Source: Aliirhizobium wenxiniae | GTDB taxonomy: Bacteria > Pseudomonadota > Alphaproteobacteria > Rhizobiales > Rhizobiaceae | Direction of reading: 5' to 3' | NCBI RefSeq assembly: GCF_019511445.1 | Contig: NZ_JAEUAN010000034.1 | Span: forward strand, 1-46,900 | Length of the DNA: 46,900 nucleotides | Shown here: positions 14,977 through 23,914 of the stretch, piece by piece | How the letters are laid out: every line of letters begins with the position of its first letter | Numbering within the stretch: the first letter of the stretch is position 1 | Position numbers and translations under genes: made by a program | Notes under the pieces: model-generated | Told to the model about the DNA's origin: nothing | Database searches by the model: none | Seen by the model: the letters and a program-made list of their open reading frames with translations, nothing else

Positions 14977-16931
14977 TTTATTAGCTCCTCGAGATCCAGG
15001 ACGAGCAGGACTCTACCGTCGCCGAGCAGGGTGGTGCCGGCTATGCCTGGCACACCCTGCAAAACGCCCGACAGGGGCCGCGTCAGGGTTTCCGTCCTCT
15101 CAGCAATTGCATCGACCACCACGCCGATCCGGTCATCGCCGGCCCGAACTACCAGAACAAGCAGGTCCGCGCAGGCGCCCTTGGCGCGCGGGATCTTGAG
15201 AAGGTCAGCGAGATCAAGCAAGGGGATGGTGCGATCGCGCAGGATGAATGCGCGGCCGGCCCTGATCGGTTGAACGGCCGCTGACGGCAGTTTCTGGGTT
15301 TCGAGGATGTCGGAAATCGGGATGCCGTAACGTTCTCCGCCTGCTTCGACGACCATCAGCTTCGTCATCGAGAAGCTGATCGGCACCCTGAAAGTGAAGG
15401 TCGTACCCGATCCGAGCGCGCTCTGTATGTCGAGTATACCGCCGAGCCGCTGGATGGAACGCTGCACGACATCGAGGCCGACGCCTCGCCCCGAGAGGTC
15501 CGAAACGTCTGAAGCGGTCGAAAAGCCCGGTGCAAAAACGAGCTGCATTGCTTCGCGGTCCGGCAGAACCGCGGCCTGCGCTGCGGTCATCAAGCCGCGG
15601 TCCACGGCGGTCTTGCGGATGCGTTCGAGGTCCATGCCACGGCCATCGTCGATCACGTCGATCTCAATCTGATCGCCCCGCTTTCGCGCTCGAAGGAGGA
15701 TGCGCCCTCTCGCCGGCTTCGAAAATTGCAACCGTTCGCCTTCCGGTTCGATACCGTGATCGAGCCCGTTGCGAATGAGATGGAGGAGTGGCTCGAACAG
15801 GTTGCCTACAATTTCCCTGTCGGCTTCGACGGTTTCGCCTTCGATCACCAGATCGAGTGTTTTGCCGAGCCTCATTGACGTTTCGCGGACCAGTCGTGGG
15901 AAACGGCGGAAGGTATGCTCGAGGGGAATCATCCGCGCATGGGTCACGGCGCTGTAGAGGGACGCGACCAGCCGTTCGATCTCCTCATGGCTGGAGCCGA
16001 TGCTTCTGGCAAGCGCGCCATCACCGTGGCCTCGCGCTTGCTCGGCAAGTGGCACGAGGCCGTTCTTGGCTGTGACCAATTCACCGGCGATCTCGATCAG
16101 CCGGTCGATCCGTGCCGAATCCACCCGCATCGTCTTCTGGCGATCAGCGAGACGTTCCGGCACCGTGTCTGTTGGGGCAGACGGCCGCTGATCATCCGAC
16201 TGCGGCAACTCTACCAGCGTCACCTGATCGGGGATGAGCCGGAACGCGGCTTCCAGTTTCGACAGCGGTCCACCAGAGATGGCCTCGATCACCACGTTGC
16301 AACGGAAAGGATCGTAATCCTTCAGAGATAGAGTCAGCTCTCTGAGGGAAAGTGACAGATGTCGAAGATCCGGCAGGCGTGAGATTGTCGCCAGAGGATC
16401 GTCACCGTTGAAAAAGCATTCCGGGTGCGGCTCGTAGCGAATGGCGATCGTTGTTTCGGAGGTGTCGGCGGAGGGTAGGCGTTCGGCGAGCAAGAGGGCC
16501 CAATTCGGTATCACTTTCGAGGGGGCGGTCGGTTCGTCGGCTTCGCGTTCGGTCATCTCGCTGTTCAAAAGCCGGAGAAGCCGCGTGGCCTGCTTGTCGT
16601 GAGCGTCGGACAGATGCCCGGTCTCGACGATCGCGTCGATGCTGTCATCCACCCATTCGACCACCGACAGAAGCGGATCTATGAAGGTCGCATCCACAGC
16701 GATGGTGCCTGCCCGAGCCTGGGACAGAAGATCCTCTGCGTGGTGCAGCACGTCCTGCATCGGTCCCAGCTCGAAGAGGCCGACCGAGCCCTTCAGCGTA
16801 TGGATTGCTCGGAAGGCGCTTTTGAGATGTTCTCGATTGCCGGCATCCGCTTCGAGCGCCATCAGGTCGTCCGAGGCCTGCTGGACGAGCTCGCGCGCCT
16901 CGATGGCGAACTGTTCGATCAATTCATCCAT
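14973..16931 (-). CDS. cheA: Chemosensory histidine kinase CheA
   Basis: This 652-residue protein has an N-terminal Hpt domain with His44 in AIHTLKGSVGLF, a poorly conserved P2-like part (about 150-255), a dimerisation helix pair (about 275-335), a HATPase domain with HLIRNGLDHGIE, DDGRGMD and SGRGVGLDVVQ, and a C-terminal CheW-like domain. All catalytic motifs are intact. It starts directly after the cheR stop with no gap. It should phosphorylate CheB and the CheY-like protein of the same operon under control of the soluble MCP. Confidence 0.95.
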   Translation of the reverse strand: MDELIEQFAIEARELVQQASDDLMALEADAGNREHLKSAFRAIHTLKGSVGLFELGPMQDVLHHAEDLLSQARAGTIAVDATFIDPLLSVVEWVDDSIDAIVETGHLSDAHDKQATRLLRLLNSEMTEREADEPTAPSKVIPNWALLLAERLPSADTSETTIAIRYEPHPECFFNGDDPLATISRLPDLRHLSLSLRELTLSLKDYDPFRCNVVIEAISGGPLSKLEAAFRLIPDQVTLVELPQSDDQRPSAPTDTVPERLADRQKTMRVDSARIDRLIEIAGELVTAKNGLVPLAEQARGHGDGALARSIGSSHEEIERLVASLYSAVTHARMIPLEHTFRRFPRLVRETSMRLGKTLDLVIEGETVEADREIVGNLFEPLLHLIRNGLDHGIEPEGERLQFSKPARGRILLRARKRGDQIEIDVIDDGRGMDLERIRKTAVDRGLMTAAQAAVLPDREAMQLVFAPGFSTASDVSDLSGRGVGLDVVQRSIQRLGGILDIQSALGSGTTFTFRVPISFSMTKLMVVEAGGERYGIPISDILETQKLPSAAVQPIRAGRAFILRDRTIPLLDLADLLKIPRAKGACADLLVLVVRAGDDRIGVVVDAIAERTETLTRPLSGVLQGVPGIAGTTLLGDGRVLLVLDLEELIK

Positions 16932-17798
16932 CTATTTGTCTCTCGTTTCTCGATAAACGATGGCATCGGGAAAACGCACTGGTTCGAACGTCTCAGATAT
17001 CCTGGACATGGACTCGGTATGGCCAAGGCATACATAGCCGCCCGGATAGAGCATTTCATGAATGTTTCGCGCTGCAGCCTCGCGGGCCGCCTCGTCGAAA
17101 TAGATAAGCAGGTTGCGGCAGAAGATCACGTCAAAACGACCGAGCGCGTTAAGGCTCTGACGATCGACGATATTACCTTTGGCGAAGGTGACGGATTCCC
17201 TGAGGTCGCTGATCAGTTGACGCTGCTGGTCCTGTTGGGGTTCAAAATAGCGGTCGAGAAGCTCATGGGGAAGCTTCGAGAGCGACCGCTGACCAAAATT
17301 GCCATCGACGGCGCGGCGCAAGATGTCGGTATCTATATCCGAGCCGACGATCTCGATATTGTAGGCATCCACGAGCGGCCAGTTTTCGAGAAGCCAGATT
17401 GCTATGGAATAGGGTTCCTCGCCGCTGGAGCAGGGCATGGACCAGATGCGGATACGGTCACCCGGGCCCTTCGCACGGATGAGGTCTGGAAGGATCGAGT
17501 TGCTCAGGCATGCGAGCTGGTGGGGTTCGCGATAGAAATAGGTCTCGTTGACCGTGAAGCTGTTGATCAGCAGTTCGGATTCACCGAGATCGCCGCGCAA
17601 TATCGAGATGTAATCCCTGACCGATTGTGCCCCCCGCTGTCGTACCAGATCGGTGATGCGACGCTCGATGTAGTATCGCTTCGTTTCACCGAACACCATG
17701 CCACTGCTCTTGTAGATGAGGGCGCAGATTTCCTCGAGGTCGCCCGCAGAAAGAGGCTCCACCCGGTATTCCTGCGAAGCGATCGGTGGCATGGTCAT
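16932..17798 (-). CDS. cheR: MCP glutamate methyltransferase CheR
   Basis: The start at 17798 shares one base with the cheB stop (TGATG), so the upstream open frame is not used; length is 288 residues. It has the N-terminal helical domain (FTVNETYFYREP) and the SAM-binding fold with IWSMPCSSGEEPYSIA, VGSDIDTDIL, and FDVIFCRNLLIYF. This is the complete CheR layout. It methylates Glu residues on MCP helices. The MCP in this operon lacks a C-terminal pentapeptide tether, so CheR must act on it directly. Confidence 0.95.
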   Translation of the reverse strand: MTMPPIASQEYRVEPLSAGDLEEICALIYKSSGMVFGETKRYYIERRITDLVRQRGAQSVRDYISILRGDLGESELLINSFTVNETYFYREPHQLACLSNSILPDLIRAKGPGDRIRIWSMPCSSGEEPYSIAIWLLENWPLVDAYNIEIVGSDIDTDILRRAVDGNFGQRSLSKLPHELLDRYFEPQQDQQRQLISDLRESVTFAKGNIVDRQSLNALGRFDVIFCRNLLIYFDEAAREAAARNIHEMLYPGGYVCLGHTESMSRISETFEPVRFPDAIVYRETRDK

Positions 17799-18883
17799 CA
17801 GCAGACCCGATCCAGCAGATGCTGGCCGATCTGATCCAGCCGCTTCACCTCGGTTGCCCCGCCGCGCTGCACCAAATCTCCCGGCATTCCCCACACGACA
17901 GCAGTCTCCTCCGCCTCGGCAATCGTGTAACCGCCGGCCGATCTGAGGTCGGTCATGGCCGCTGCCCCGTCATTTCCCATGCCGGTCATCAGCACGCCGA
18001 TCAACGCTTTCGCCGGCACATGCTTCATCGCCGAGCGTACCATCCGATCGACGCTCGGATGCCAGCGATACTCTGGGTCGCTCGGCGCCGCCATTGCCAC
18101 CAAATTTCCGGCGCGGGAAGAGATCAGGATGTCTGCGTCACCCCGGGCGATATAGATATTGCCCGGCTCAAGCCTTGTTGGCCGAGTTACCTCCGACACC
18201 GTCATCGCGCATATCTTGTCGAGGCGCCGGGCGAGGGCGCCGGTGAAGGAAGCCGGCATATGCTGCGCCACCACCACCGGCCATTCGAACCCGGACGGCA
18301 ACCGGGCGAGCACCGCATCCAGCGCCGGGGGGCCACCTGTCGAAGTGCCGACGAGGACAAGGCCGTGGCCTGTCCTGCCTTCGGCTACGTGACGGGGCTC
18401 GGTCTCTCGGGGTTTGGATACCCTTATTACCGCAGAGGGTTGGGACTGCGCGAGGCGGACGCGTTCGGCGAGGCGCCTGCTGCGCCGGATGCGCACGGAG
18501 GCTGCAATGCGGACCTTCTCTATCAGGCGGGGTGCCAGTTCCTCGATGCCGAGTGAAATGGCGCCACTCGGCTTTGCGATGAAGTCGACGGCGCCGATCT
18601 CAAGGGCTGCGAAGGTCTCGTCCGCACCCTCTTCGGTGAGCGAGGATACCATCACAACTGGGCAGGGATGTTCGAGCATGATGCGATCGAGGCATTCAAG
18701 GCCATTCATCCGCGGCATGTGGATGTCGAGGGTCACCACGTCGGGGCGAAAGTTCGATATAATCTTCAGCGCCTCATCGCCATCGCGGGCGAACCCGATC
18801 TCGAAATCAGGCTCAGCGCCGAAAATCTGGCCCAGCAACTTCCGCATCAGGGCGGAATCTTCAACAATCAGGAGACGGATCAT
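17798..18883 (-). CDS. cheB: Chemotaxis methylesterase/deamidase CheB
   Basis: The ATG at 18883 lies two bases after the CheW stop. The 361 residues start with a receiver (MIRLLIVEDSALMRKLLGQI; phospho-Asp53 in TLDIHMPRMNG), then a linker and a methylesterase domain with the catalytic Ser in VGTSTGG, His in VAQHMP and Asp in TGMGNDGA. All three catalytic residues are present. It removes methyl groups from MCPs when phosphorylated by CheA. It is coupled to cheR by an overlapping TGATG. Confidence 0.95.
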   Translation of the reverse strand: MIRLLIVEDSALMRKLLGQIFGAEPDFEIGFARDGDEALKIISNFRPDVVTLDIHMPRMNGLECLDRIMLEHPCPVVMVSSLTEEGADETFAALEIGAVDFIAKPSGAISLGIEELAPRLIEKVRIAASVRIRRSRRLAERVRLAQSQPSAVIRVSKPRETEPRHVAEGRTGHGLVLVGTSTGGPPALDAVLARLPSGFEWPVVVAQHMPASFTGALARRLDKICAMTVSEVTRPTRLEPGNIYIARGDADILISSRAGNLVAMAAPSDPEYRWHPSVDRMVRSAMKHVPAKALIGVLMTGMGNDGAAAMTDLRSAGGYTIAEAEETAVVWGMPGDLVQRGGATEVKRLDQIGQHLLDRVC

Positions 18884-18885
18884 GG

Positions 18886-20319
18886 TCAAATGCCGCCCGT
18901 CTTTTCCTCAGTGCCGGCCTTGTCCTCGGTGATCGCGGCGACCACGTCCCGCTCCGCTCGTGTCAGAAGCTCTTGCGGATCGACCAGAAGTATCATGCGG
19001 CCATCCGCCTCGATGTGAGCAATGCGATCAAAAACATCCGTCTGCTCGGAGGAGAACTCGGGCGCTGCGGAAAGGGCCGCGGCCGGAAGTGCCTTGACCT
19101 CCGACACGGCATCCACGACGAAGCCCGCCTGGAGCCTGCCGATCGTCACGACGATGGCGCGGGCAGCGGCTGTTTGCATTGAGGTCGGACTGTCGAAGCG
19201 GCTTCGCTGATCGATCAGCGGAACGGCCCTACCGCGCAGGTTGATAACTCCGGTGACGAAGGCAGGCGCGCCGGGCATGCGGGTGACATCGGCTGGCACT
19301 CTGATGACTTCGTCCACCGAGGTGATCGGAAGGCCGTAGTTTTCCCCGCCCAGCTGGAAGATCAGGAATTTCTCGACCGCACTGTCCACTTGAGGCGCTA
19401 TCTCCATTGGTGCGGCTCCCGTTTTCTGGCCGATGGCTTGTGCGACCTCGTCGTGACCAAATAGCTTTTCCGGCGACAGGATCGAGATCAGTCGTCCGCC
19501 ATCTGCAATTCTGCCGATTGCCGTTATCTGCGCATTGCCCCGGCCACGTTGCAAGACCGCTGGTACGGTATCGATAGCCTGCTCTGGCAGGCGATAGATG
19601 ACATCCATCTCATCGACAACAAGGCCGACCAGGTCGCCGGCATGCGCGATGATCACGATCCGCGCATTTTCAGCCGCCGATCGGTTGATTTCCAGGCCCA
19701 TCACCGAGGCGAGTGAAACAAGCGGTAGGACGCTGTCGCGCAGAGACATAAGTCCCAGCACCGCTTCCTGTCCGTTCGGCATGATTGCGACCTCGCGTGG
19801 TATAAAAGCCACTTCGCGCACATCCTCGAGCGGAAGTCCGTAAAGCTGGCCCGCTGCGCGAAATGACAAAATCGGAATCAGCGTCGTGCTTGCCTCTATG
19901 CCCGCGTCGTGTTCGACAGAGGCCGTTCGCCCCACCGGCGCACGCCGTGTGGTTTTAAACGCAGCATCGAGAAGATCGCTCAGGCCTTCCATCGGTGATG
20001 CGGTGGCTTCTTTCGAAAGCGTGAGAACGTTGTCGACGAGCAGGCCGACCGCTCCGCCGTGGTCGTATACAATGATCATGCCATCGTGAGATGAAGCACC
20101 ATCGTCTCCGGTGAGGATCTGCCCCATCGAAAGGACCGCTATTGGGCGGCCCCTTAGGTTGGCAATGCCCTTCAGCGCCGCCGGACCATTCGGCACTCGG
20201 GTGATGTGGCCAGCCTTAAAAACCTCAAGAACCCTGTCGGCGTCGATCTCACGGAGCTGCTGTCCGACCCTGAACACGAGCCGGCGGCGAAAGTCGGCCT
20301 TCGAGGGTGAGCTTTCCAT
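18886..20319 (-). CDS. cheW: CheW-like adaptor with three CheW domains
   Basis: The start at 20319 (MESSPSKADFRRRLVFRVGQ) is four bases after the MCP stop; the longer open frame would overlap the MCP gene. The 477 residues hold three CheW domains, each with the YGLPLxxV or equivalent start and a G-x-x-x-LRG core: about 8-125 (GIANLRGRPIAVL), 165-310 (GLMSLRDSVLPLV) and 330-465 (GVINLRGRAVPLI). CheW normally has one domain. A triple protein could hold receptor and kinase arrays together in a fixed ratio; that function is inferred. Confidence 0.92.
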   Translation of the reverse strand: MESSPSKADFRRRLVFRVGQQLREIDADRVLEVFKAGHITRVPNGPAALKGIANLRGRPIAVLSMGQILTGDDGASSHDGMIIVYDHGGAVGLLVDNVLTLSKEATASPMEGLSDLLDAAFKTTRRAPVGRTASVEHDAGIEASTTLIPILSFRAAGQLYGLPLEDVREVAFIPREVAIMPNGQEAVLGLMSLRDSVLPLVSLASVMGLEINRSAAENARIVIIAHAGDLVGLVVDEMDVIYRLPEQAIDTVPAVLQRGRGNAQITAIGRIADGGRLISILSPEKLFGHDEVAQAIGQKTGAAPMEIAPQVDSAVEKFLIFQLGGENYGLPITSVDEVIRVPADVTRMPGAPAFVTGVINLRGRAVPLIDQRSRFDSPTSMQTAAARAIVVTIGRLQAGFVVDAVSEVKALPAAALSAAPEFSSEQTDVFDRIAHIEADGRMILLVDPQELLTRAERDVVAAITEDKAGTEEKTGGI

Positions 20320-20323
20320 TTCG

Positions 20324-22261
20324 TCAGCTTCCCGACATCTGGAGTTCGTCTGCCAACGATGCGATTTCCTCGACGGCAGCCGCAAGATCTTCCGCGCCGC
20401 GGGCCTGCTGTCGTGCTGCGGTCGCAGCCTGTTCCGAGGCCGCACTTGCCTCTTGGGCTACGGAGGCGATCTGCTGCGTGCCTGCCTGAACCTGCGTGGC
20501 CGCAATGAGTATTGCCTGAGCTGCTTCCAGGATGGACGCATTCCCGCGCACCATCGTCTCGGTATCGGCTTCCGCAGCGGAAAGTAAATCGACCATCAGC
20601 CTGCTCTTGGAGATCTCCGCCTCGGAAGCCGCCATGATCGCGTCCAGCTCACGCTGGACGGCGAGGATCTGGATCTGGATCCACCGCACACTGTCTTTCA
20701 CGCCATCGATGTTTTCCGCGGCGTCCTGGGCGAGCTTGCGGATGTCGGTGGACACGACGGCAAACCCTCGCCCAGCGTCACCGGCTCTTGCCGCTTCCAC
20801 CGAGCCGCTGACGGCCAGCATATTGGTTTGGACGGCCACAAGCACAATACGGTCCACAGTCCGTTCGATCTGAAACCCGATCTCGCCGAGCGAGGTAAGG
20901 TCTGCCAACGCATTACGGGTTTCCGTCAGAGCGTCGGAAATACCGGATGCAATGCCCGTCAGGCCAGCCTTGTTCTTCGCAAGCAGCCGCTTGATTTCTT
21001 TGGCTCGCTCGCTCGCATTTTCCGCAGCGGTTTGGGCTCGGGAAGCGCTTTTTTCGATTTGGACCATCGCGGCGTTGGCCTGTTGGGTCGCCGCCGCCTG
21101 GGCTTCGGCACCTCGGCTTATCTGCTCGACGGCAATAAGGATTTCGCCCGCGGCGCCGGATAGTTCCTGGACGGTCGCAGACAATTCCTCGGCGGCTGAA
21201 CTCAGTTCCTCCGCCTGCGAGGCCCGGCCCCCTTCGTTCATGAGATCGTCGGCAAGGGTGGCCAGCGCTTGCGCCGTCTTCTGGCTTTGCTCTAACGCTG
21301 AACTCTGCTGCAGAACCGCGCGTTGCGCTTCGGACGCTGCTGCGGACTGCTCTTCGGCAGCAGACGCGACCGTTTCGGCACCCTTTTGCGCCTCCCGTGT
21401 CGCGACTTCCGCTTCAACTGCTGCGATCAGGATGGTCTGGCTATTCTGCGACAGGGAGGTCAGGCCCGAACGGATGGCGTGCAGTTCCTCGGCGGTGGAC
21501 TGGCCGGAGGCTGTTTGTTCGCGTGCCTTGGTGGCAGCCGAATTCATACGCTCGGCAATTCGGCGTACGCCCTCAACAATCGTATCGGCATGCTTGTTCA
21601 CGTCACGGGAGCTGCGCTCGGCGATTTCGGCCAGTGAGCGCACTTCGTCGGCGACCACCGCAAAACCCCGACCATTATCGCCTGCACGAGCAGCCTCAAT
21701 CGCGGCGTTCAGGGCGAGAAGGTTGGTGCGATCGGAAATATCGGCAACGGAGGCTGTAGTCGCACCAATCGTTTCGGCCTGCGACTGGAGCTTTTCAATG
21801 ACGGCAATCGAGGCGATTTGGCGCGAGGCATTTGTCTCGATGGCTTTGATCGACGCATCGATCTGTGCAGCAGCCTCCAGCACCGAACCCTGCAGCTTCT
21901 CGGCACGCGTGCGGGCAGCCTCGGCTTCAGACCTGGACTCGCTGAAACGCGCGGAAAGGTGAGTGGTAGCGGACAGGGATTCATGCGCCGCCCCGGCTGC
22001 TTCCTCCGCGCCGCTAGCGATTTGCTCGAGCGCGCGGCGCAACTCCTCTGCCGCCGAAGCCGCTTGAGTAACGCCACTCGACAGTTCCTCCGTGGCAGCT
22101 CCGATCCGCTCGGCGGCCTTCTGTCGACGGACGCGGGAACGATCATGAGAGCGGCGGGAGGCCGCGGACTTTTCAGCGCCAGCATTTGGCGCCGGGCCCG
22201 ACGTGACCTGTTTGCTCGCGGCCGGCTTTGAGCCCAATTGGGAGGTCTTCACGAGTGCCAT
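20324..22261 (-). CDS. Soluble methyl-accepting protein with two signalling tips
   Basis: The ATG at 22261 gives 645 residues with no membrane segment and no sensor domain; the first 45 are basic and probably disordered. A canonical MCP tip is at about 175-210 (RTNLLALNAAIEAARAGD and GRGFAVVADEVRSLA). A second tip-like segment lies at about 475-510 (QTNMLAVSGSVEAARAGDAG and GRGFAVVSTDIRKLA). Each is flanked by Ala/Gln/Ser/Glu-rich coiled coil, so the chain looks like two MCP hairpins in tandem. It is the likely input of the Che operon. How it senses is unknown. Confidence 0.92.
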   Translation of the reverse strand: MALVKTSQLGSKPAASKQVTSGPAPNAGAEKSAASRRSHDRSRVRRQKAAERIGAATEELSSGVTQAASAAEELRRALEQIASGAEEAAGAAHESLSATTHLSARFSESRSEAEAARTRAEKLQGSVLEAAAQIDASIKAIETNASRQIASIAVIEKLQSQAETIGATTASVADISDRTNLLALNAAIEAARAGDNGRGFAVVADEVRSLAEIAERSSRDVNKHADTIVEGVRRIAERMNSAATKAREQTASGQSTAEELHAIRSGLTSLSQNSQTILIAAVEAEVATREAQKGAETVASAAEEQSAAASEAQRAVLQQSSALEQSQKTAQALATLADDLMNEGGRASQAEELSSAAEELSATVQELSGAAGEILIAVEQISRGAEAQAAATQQANAAMVQIEKSASRAQTAAENASERAKEIKRLLAKNKAGLTGIASGISDALTETRNALADLTSLGEIGFQIERTVDRIVLVAVQTNMLAVSGSVEAARAGDAGRGFAVVSTDIRKLAQDAAENIDGVKDSVRWIQIQILAVQRELDAIMAASEAEISKSRLMVDLLSAAEADTETMVRGNASILEAAQAILIAATQVQAGTQQIASVAQEASAASEQAATAARQQARGAEDLAAAVEEIASLADELQMSGS

Positions 22262-22347
22262 AGGGATGTCCACCGTCTCTGGGCCTCAGATGCACGCCCA
22301 AAGAAGAAGGCGAAGGACACTCATAAGGCAGCTAACTTACTTGATTT

Positions 22348-22755
22348 TTATGACTTAAAGGGCTGCACAAAGCAATCGTTCGCGCTTGGACGGAGGATAA
22401 GCTCACGGATATGGTTTATGACGTGGCTGACGTCATAGGGTTTTGAAAGAAAGGGAATTCTGCTCGGCAGGTCCATCTTCGGAATCTTTAGGAAGCCGGA
22501 CGTCAGGATGATTGCCATGTCGGGGCGGACCTTGTGTACCACTTTCGCCAGCTTCAGCCCGTTCATCGAGCCCGGCATATCGATGTCGGACACGATTGCA
22601 TCAATCTCGGGATGGGCTTCCAGCACGTTCAGCGCTTCATCCGCTGTGGCGGCTTCGAGAACATGAAATCCGGCGTACTCCAGATCTTCCGCGAGGCTCA
22701 AACGGATAAGTCCCTCGTCCTCGACGATCAAAACCAGGTGTGCGTCTGATGTCAT
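22348..22755 (-). CDS. Single-domain response regulator
   Basis: The start at 22755 (MTSDAHLVLIVEDEGLIRLS) gives 135 residues; upstream frame is not coding-like. Receiver residues are complete: acidic pair in VEDE, phospho-Asp in VSDIDMPGSMNG, Thr in ILTSGF and Lys in FLSKPYD. The MPGSMxGLKLA segment is shared with the receiver at 40859, which sits behind an HWE kinase, so this one may also serve such a kinase. It is 86 bases upstream of the MCP gene on the same strand and may be the first gene of the Che operon. Confidence 0.85.
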   Translation of the reverse strand: MTSDAHLVLIVEDEGLIRLSLAEDLEYAGFHVLEAATADEALNVLEAHPEIDAIVSDIDMPGSMNGLKLAKVVHKVRPDMAIILTSGFLKIPKMDLPSRIPFLSKPYDVSHVINHIRELILRPSANDCFVQPFKS

Positions 22756-22985
22756 AAATCGCGAATCCAAGTAGCACTGATGGCTTAACTCCGCAGGAAA
22801 CGTTAGATCGCGAGAAAAGTTCCCGCGCCTCCTGGCAGGGTTCATCAAGCAGTAAACGGCTGGTGGAGTAACTAATGCCGTAAGTTCCTGAACTTAGACG
22901 AGATTGCTTTCGCGGGGGGCATAGACAACTACGGGACACCAGTTCAGCTCCTTTCAAGGGCTTGAAACGGCGTGACGCTGAAACC

Positions 22986-23021
22986 TTGACAAGTTTAATA
23001 TATCCAATAATCTGGATATAT
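22986..23021 (+). promoter_or_regulatory. arsR promoter with overlapping ArsR operator
   Basis: TTGACA (22986-22991) and TAATCT (23008-23013) are 16 bases apart. A perfect inverted repeat ATATATCC (22998-23005) and GGATATAT (23014-23021) flanks the -10 box. Binding there would block the promoter. The expected transcription start falls at or next to the arsR ATG at 23020, suggesting a leaderless mRNA. Confidence 0.7.
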
Positions 23022-23373
23022 GGAAAATAAAAGCGCGATTGCGGCCCTTGCGGCCTTGGCTCAAAGCACACGCCTCGAGACGTTTCGGCTGCTAGTGCGC
23101 CATGAACCCGACGGCGTGCCCGCGGGAGAACTTGCGCGATTGCTCGACGTCCCACAAAATACGATGTCAGCGCATCTCGCGACCCTATCCCGTGCGGGAC
23201 TGGTCAAGAGCGAGCGCCAGAGCCGATCGATCATCTATCGCGCCGATCTCGATGGTTTCCGCGACCTGACGCTGTTTCTGCTGAAGGACTGCTGCGGTGG
23301 ATCGGCGGAACTTTGCGCCCCGCTGATTGCGGAACTGACGCCATGCTGCGCGCCGGGGGCGAAGTCATGTTGA
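23020..23373 (+). CDS. arsR: ArsR family arsenic-responsive repressor
   Basis: The 117-residue protein has a winged helix (LARLLDVPQNTMSAHLATLS, then RSIIYRADLDG) and C-terminal cysteines in LLKDCCGG, ELCAP and LTPCC that fit arsenite binding in the alphaproteobacterial ArsR type. The start codon lies inside the inverted repeat that is probably its own operator, and no Shine-Dalgarno precedes it. It opens the plus-strand ars operon and overlaps arsN2 by seven bases. Arsenite binding should release it from DNA. Confidence 0.92.
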   Translation: MENKSAIAALAALAQSTRLETFRLLVRHEPDGVPAGELARLLDVPQNTMSAHLATLSRAGLVKSERQSRSIIYRADLDGFRDLTLFLLKDCCGGSAELCAPLIAELTPCCAPGAKSC

Positions 23374-23807
23374 GCGCGATTGCATTGCACGAAGTAGCTG
23401 GCAGCAACGCCCGCCTCCGTGAGGCGCTTTGTGCCGCGCATCTTCCGACCGATGATATCGAAGACGGAGGCCGCGCGTTTTTCGAAGCCCTATTTGGCGA
23501 CGGCCAAGCGATCGGATATGCCGGTATCGAGCGCTGCGGCGCCGATTACCTTCTGCGATCGGTCGTCGTGCTTCCGGCGCACCGGTGTCAAGGCCTGGGA
23601 CGTTCGATAGTCGAGGCGACCTTGCAACAAGTTAAAAGCGGTGATGTCTATCTCGCAACCACAAGTGCCGCACCGTTCTTCTCGACAATTGGGTTTTCCG
23701 AGGTGCCACGAGCCGAAGTGCCGGCTGCGGTGCTTGCGACCCGCCAGCTTTCCTCCATCTGCCCATCGTCGACGACAATCATGAAGCTCATCAGGCCGCC
23801 GACCTAA
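23367..23807 (+). CDS. arsN2: ArsN2-like GNAT acetyltransferase
   Basis: The ATG at 23367 overlaps the arsR stop, which shows coupling and rules out the longer frame. The 146 residues form a GNAT fold with YLLRSVVVLPAHRCQGLGRS, the acetyl-CoA loop (R/Q-x-x-G-x-G/A), then YLATTSAAPFFSTIGF. This build and its place behind arsR fit ArsN2, an arsenic-resistance acetyltransferase; related ArsN1 acetylates phosphinothricin-like arsenicals. The exact substrate is not known. It is cytosolic. Confidence 0.8.
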   Translation: MLSAIALHEVAGSNARLREALCAAHLPTDDIEDGGRAFFEALFGDGQAIGYAGIERCGADYLLRSVVVLPAHRCQGLGRSIVEATLQQVKSGDVYLATTSAAPFFSTIGFSEVPRAEVPAAVLATRQLSSICPSSTTIMKLIRPPT

Positions 23808-23821
23808 CACGAACCACGACC

Positions 23822-23914
23822 ATGACTGAAAAGACCTGCAACGCGCTGTTCCTCGGCACGAGCAGGTCCGCACGCTCTGTTCCTGCTACACCTCTCATTG
23901 GAATCAACGCCTGA
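23822..23914 (+). pseudogene. Remnant of thioredoxin-type arsenate reductase (arsC)
   Basis: A 31-codon frame reads MTEKTCNALFLGTSRSARSV and then ten unrelated residues to a TGA that shares a base with the acr3 start. The first 20 residues match the N-terminus of low-molecular-weight-phosphatase-type ArsC (MTEKxYNVLFLCTGNSARS), but the catalytic Cys is Gly here and the remaining ~110 residues are missing. It is therefore a deletion remnant. It may persist because the TGATG overlap couples translation of acr3. Confidence 0.7.

Noticed and set aside
16599..17834. 411-codon plus-strand ORF opposite cheA/cheR
   Set aside because: Antisense to two intact chemosensory genes; a by-product of GC-rich codon use.
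20952..21962. 336-codon plus-strand ORF opposite the MCP gene
   Set aside because: Ala/Ser/Arg-rich antisense frame of the coiled-coil gene; no start signal.
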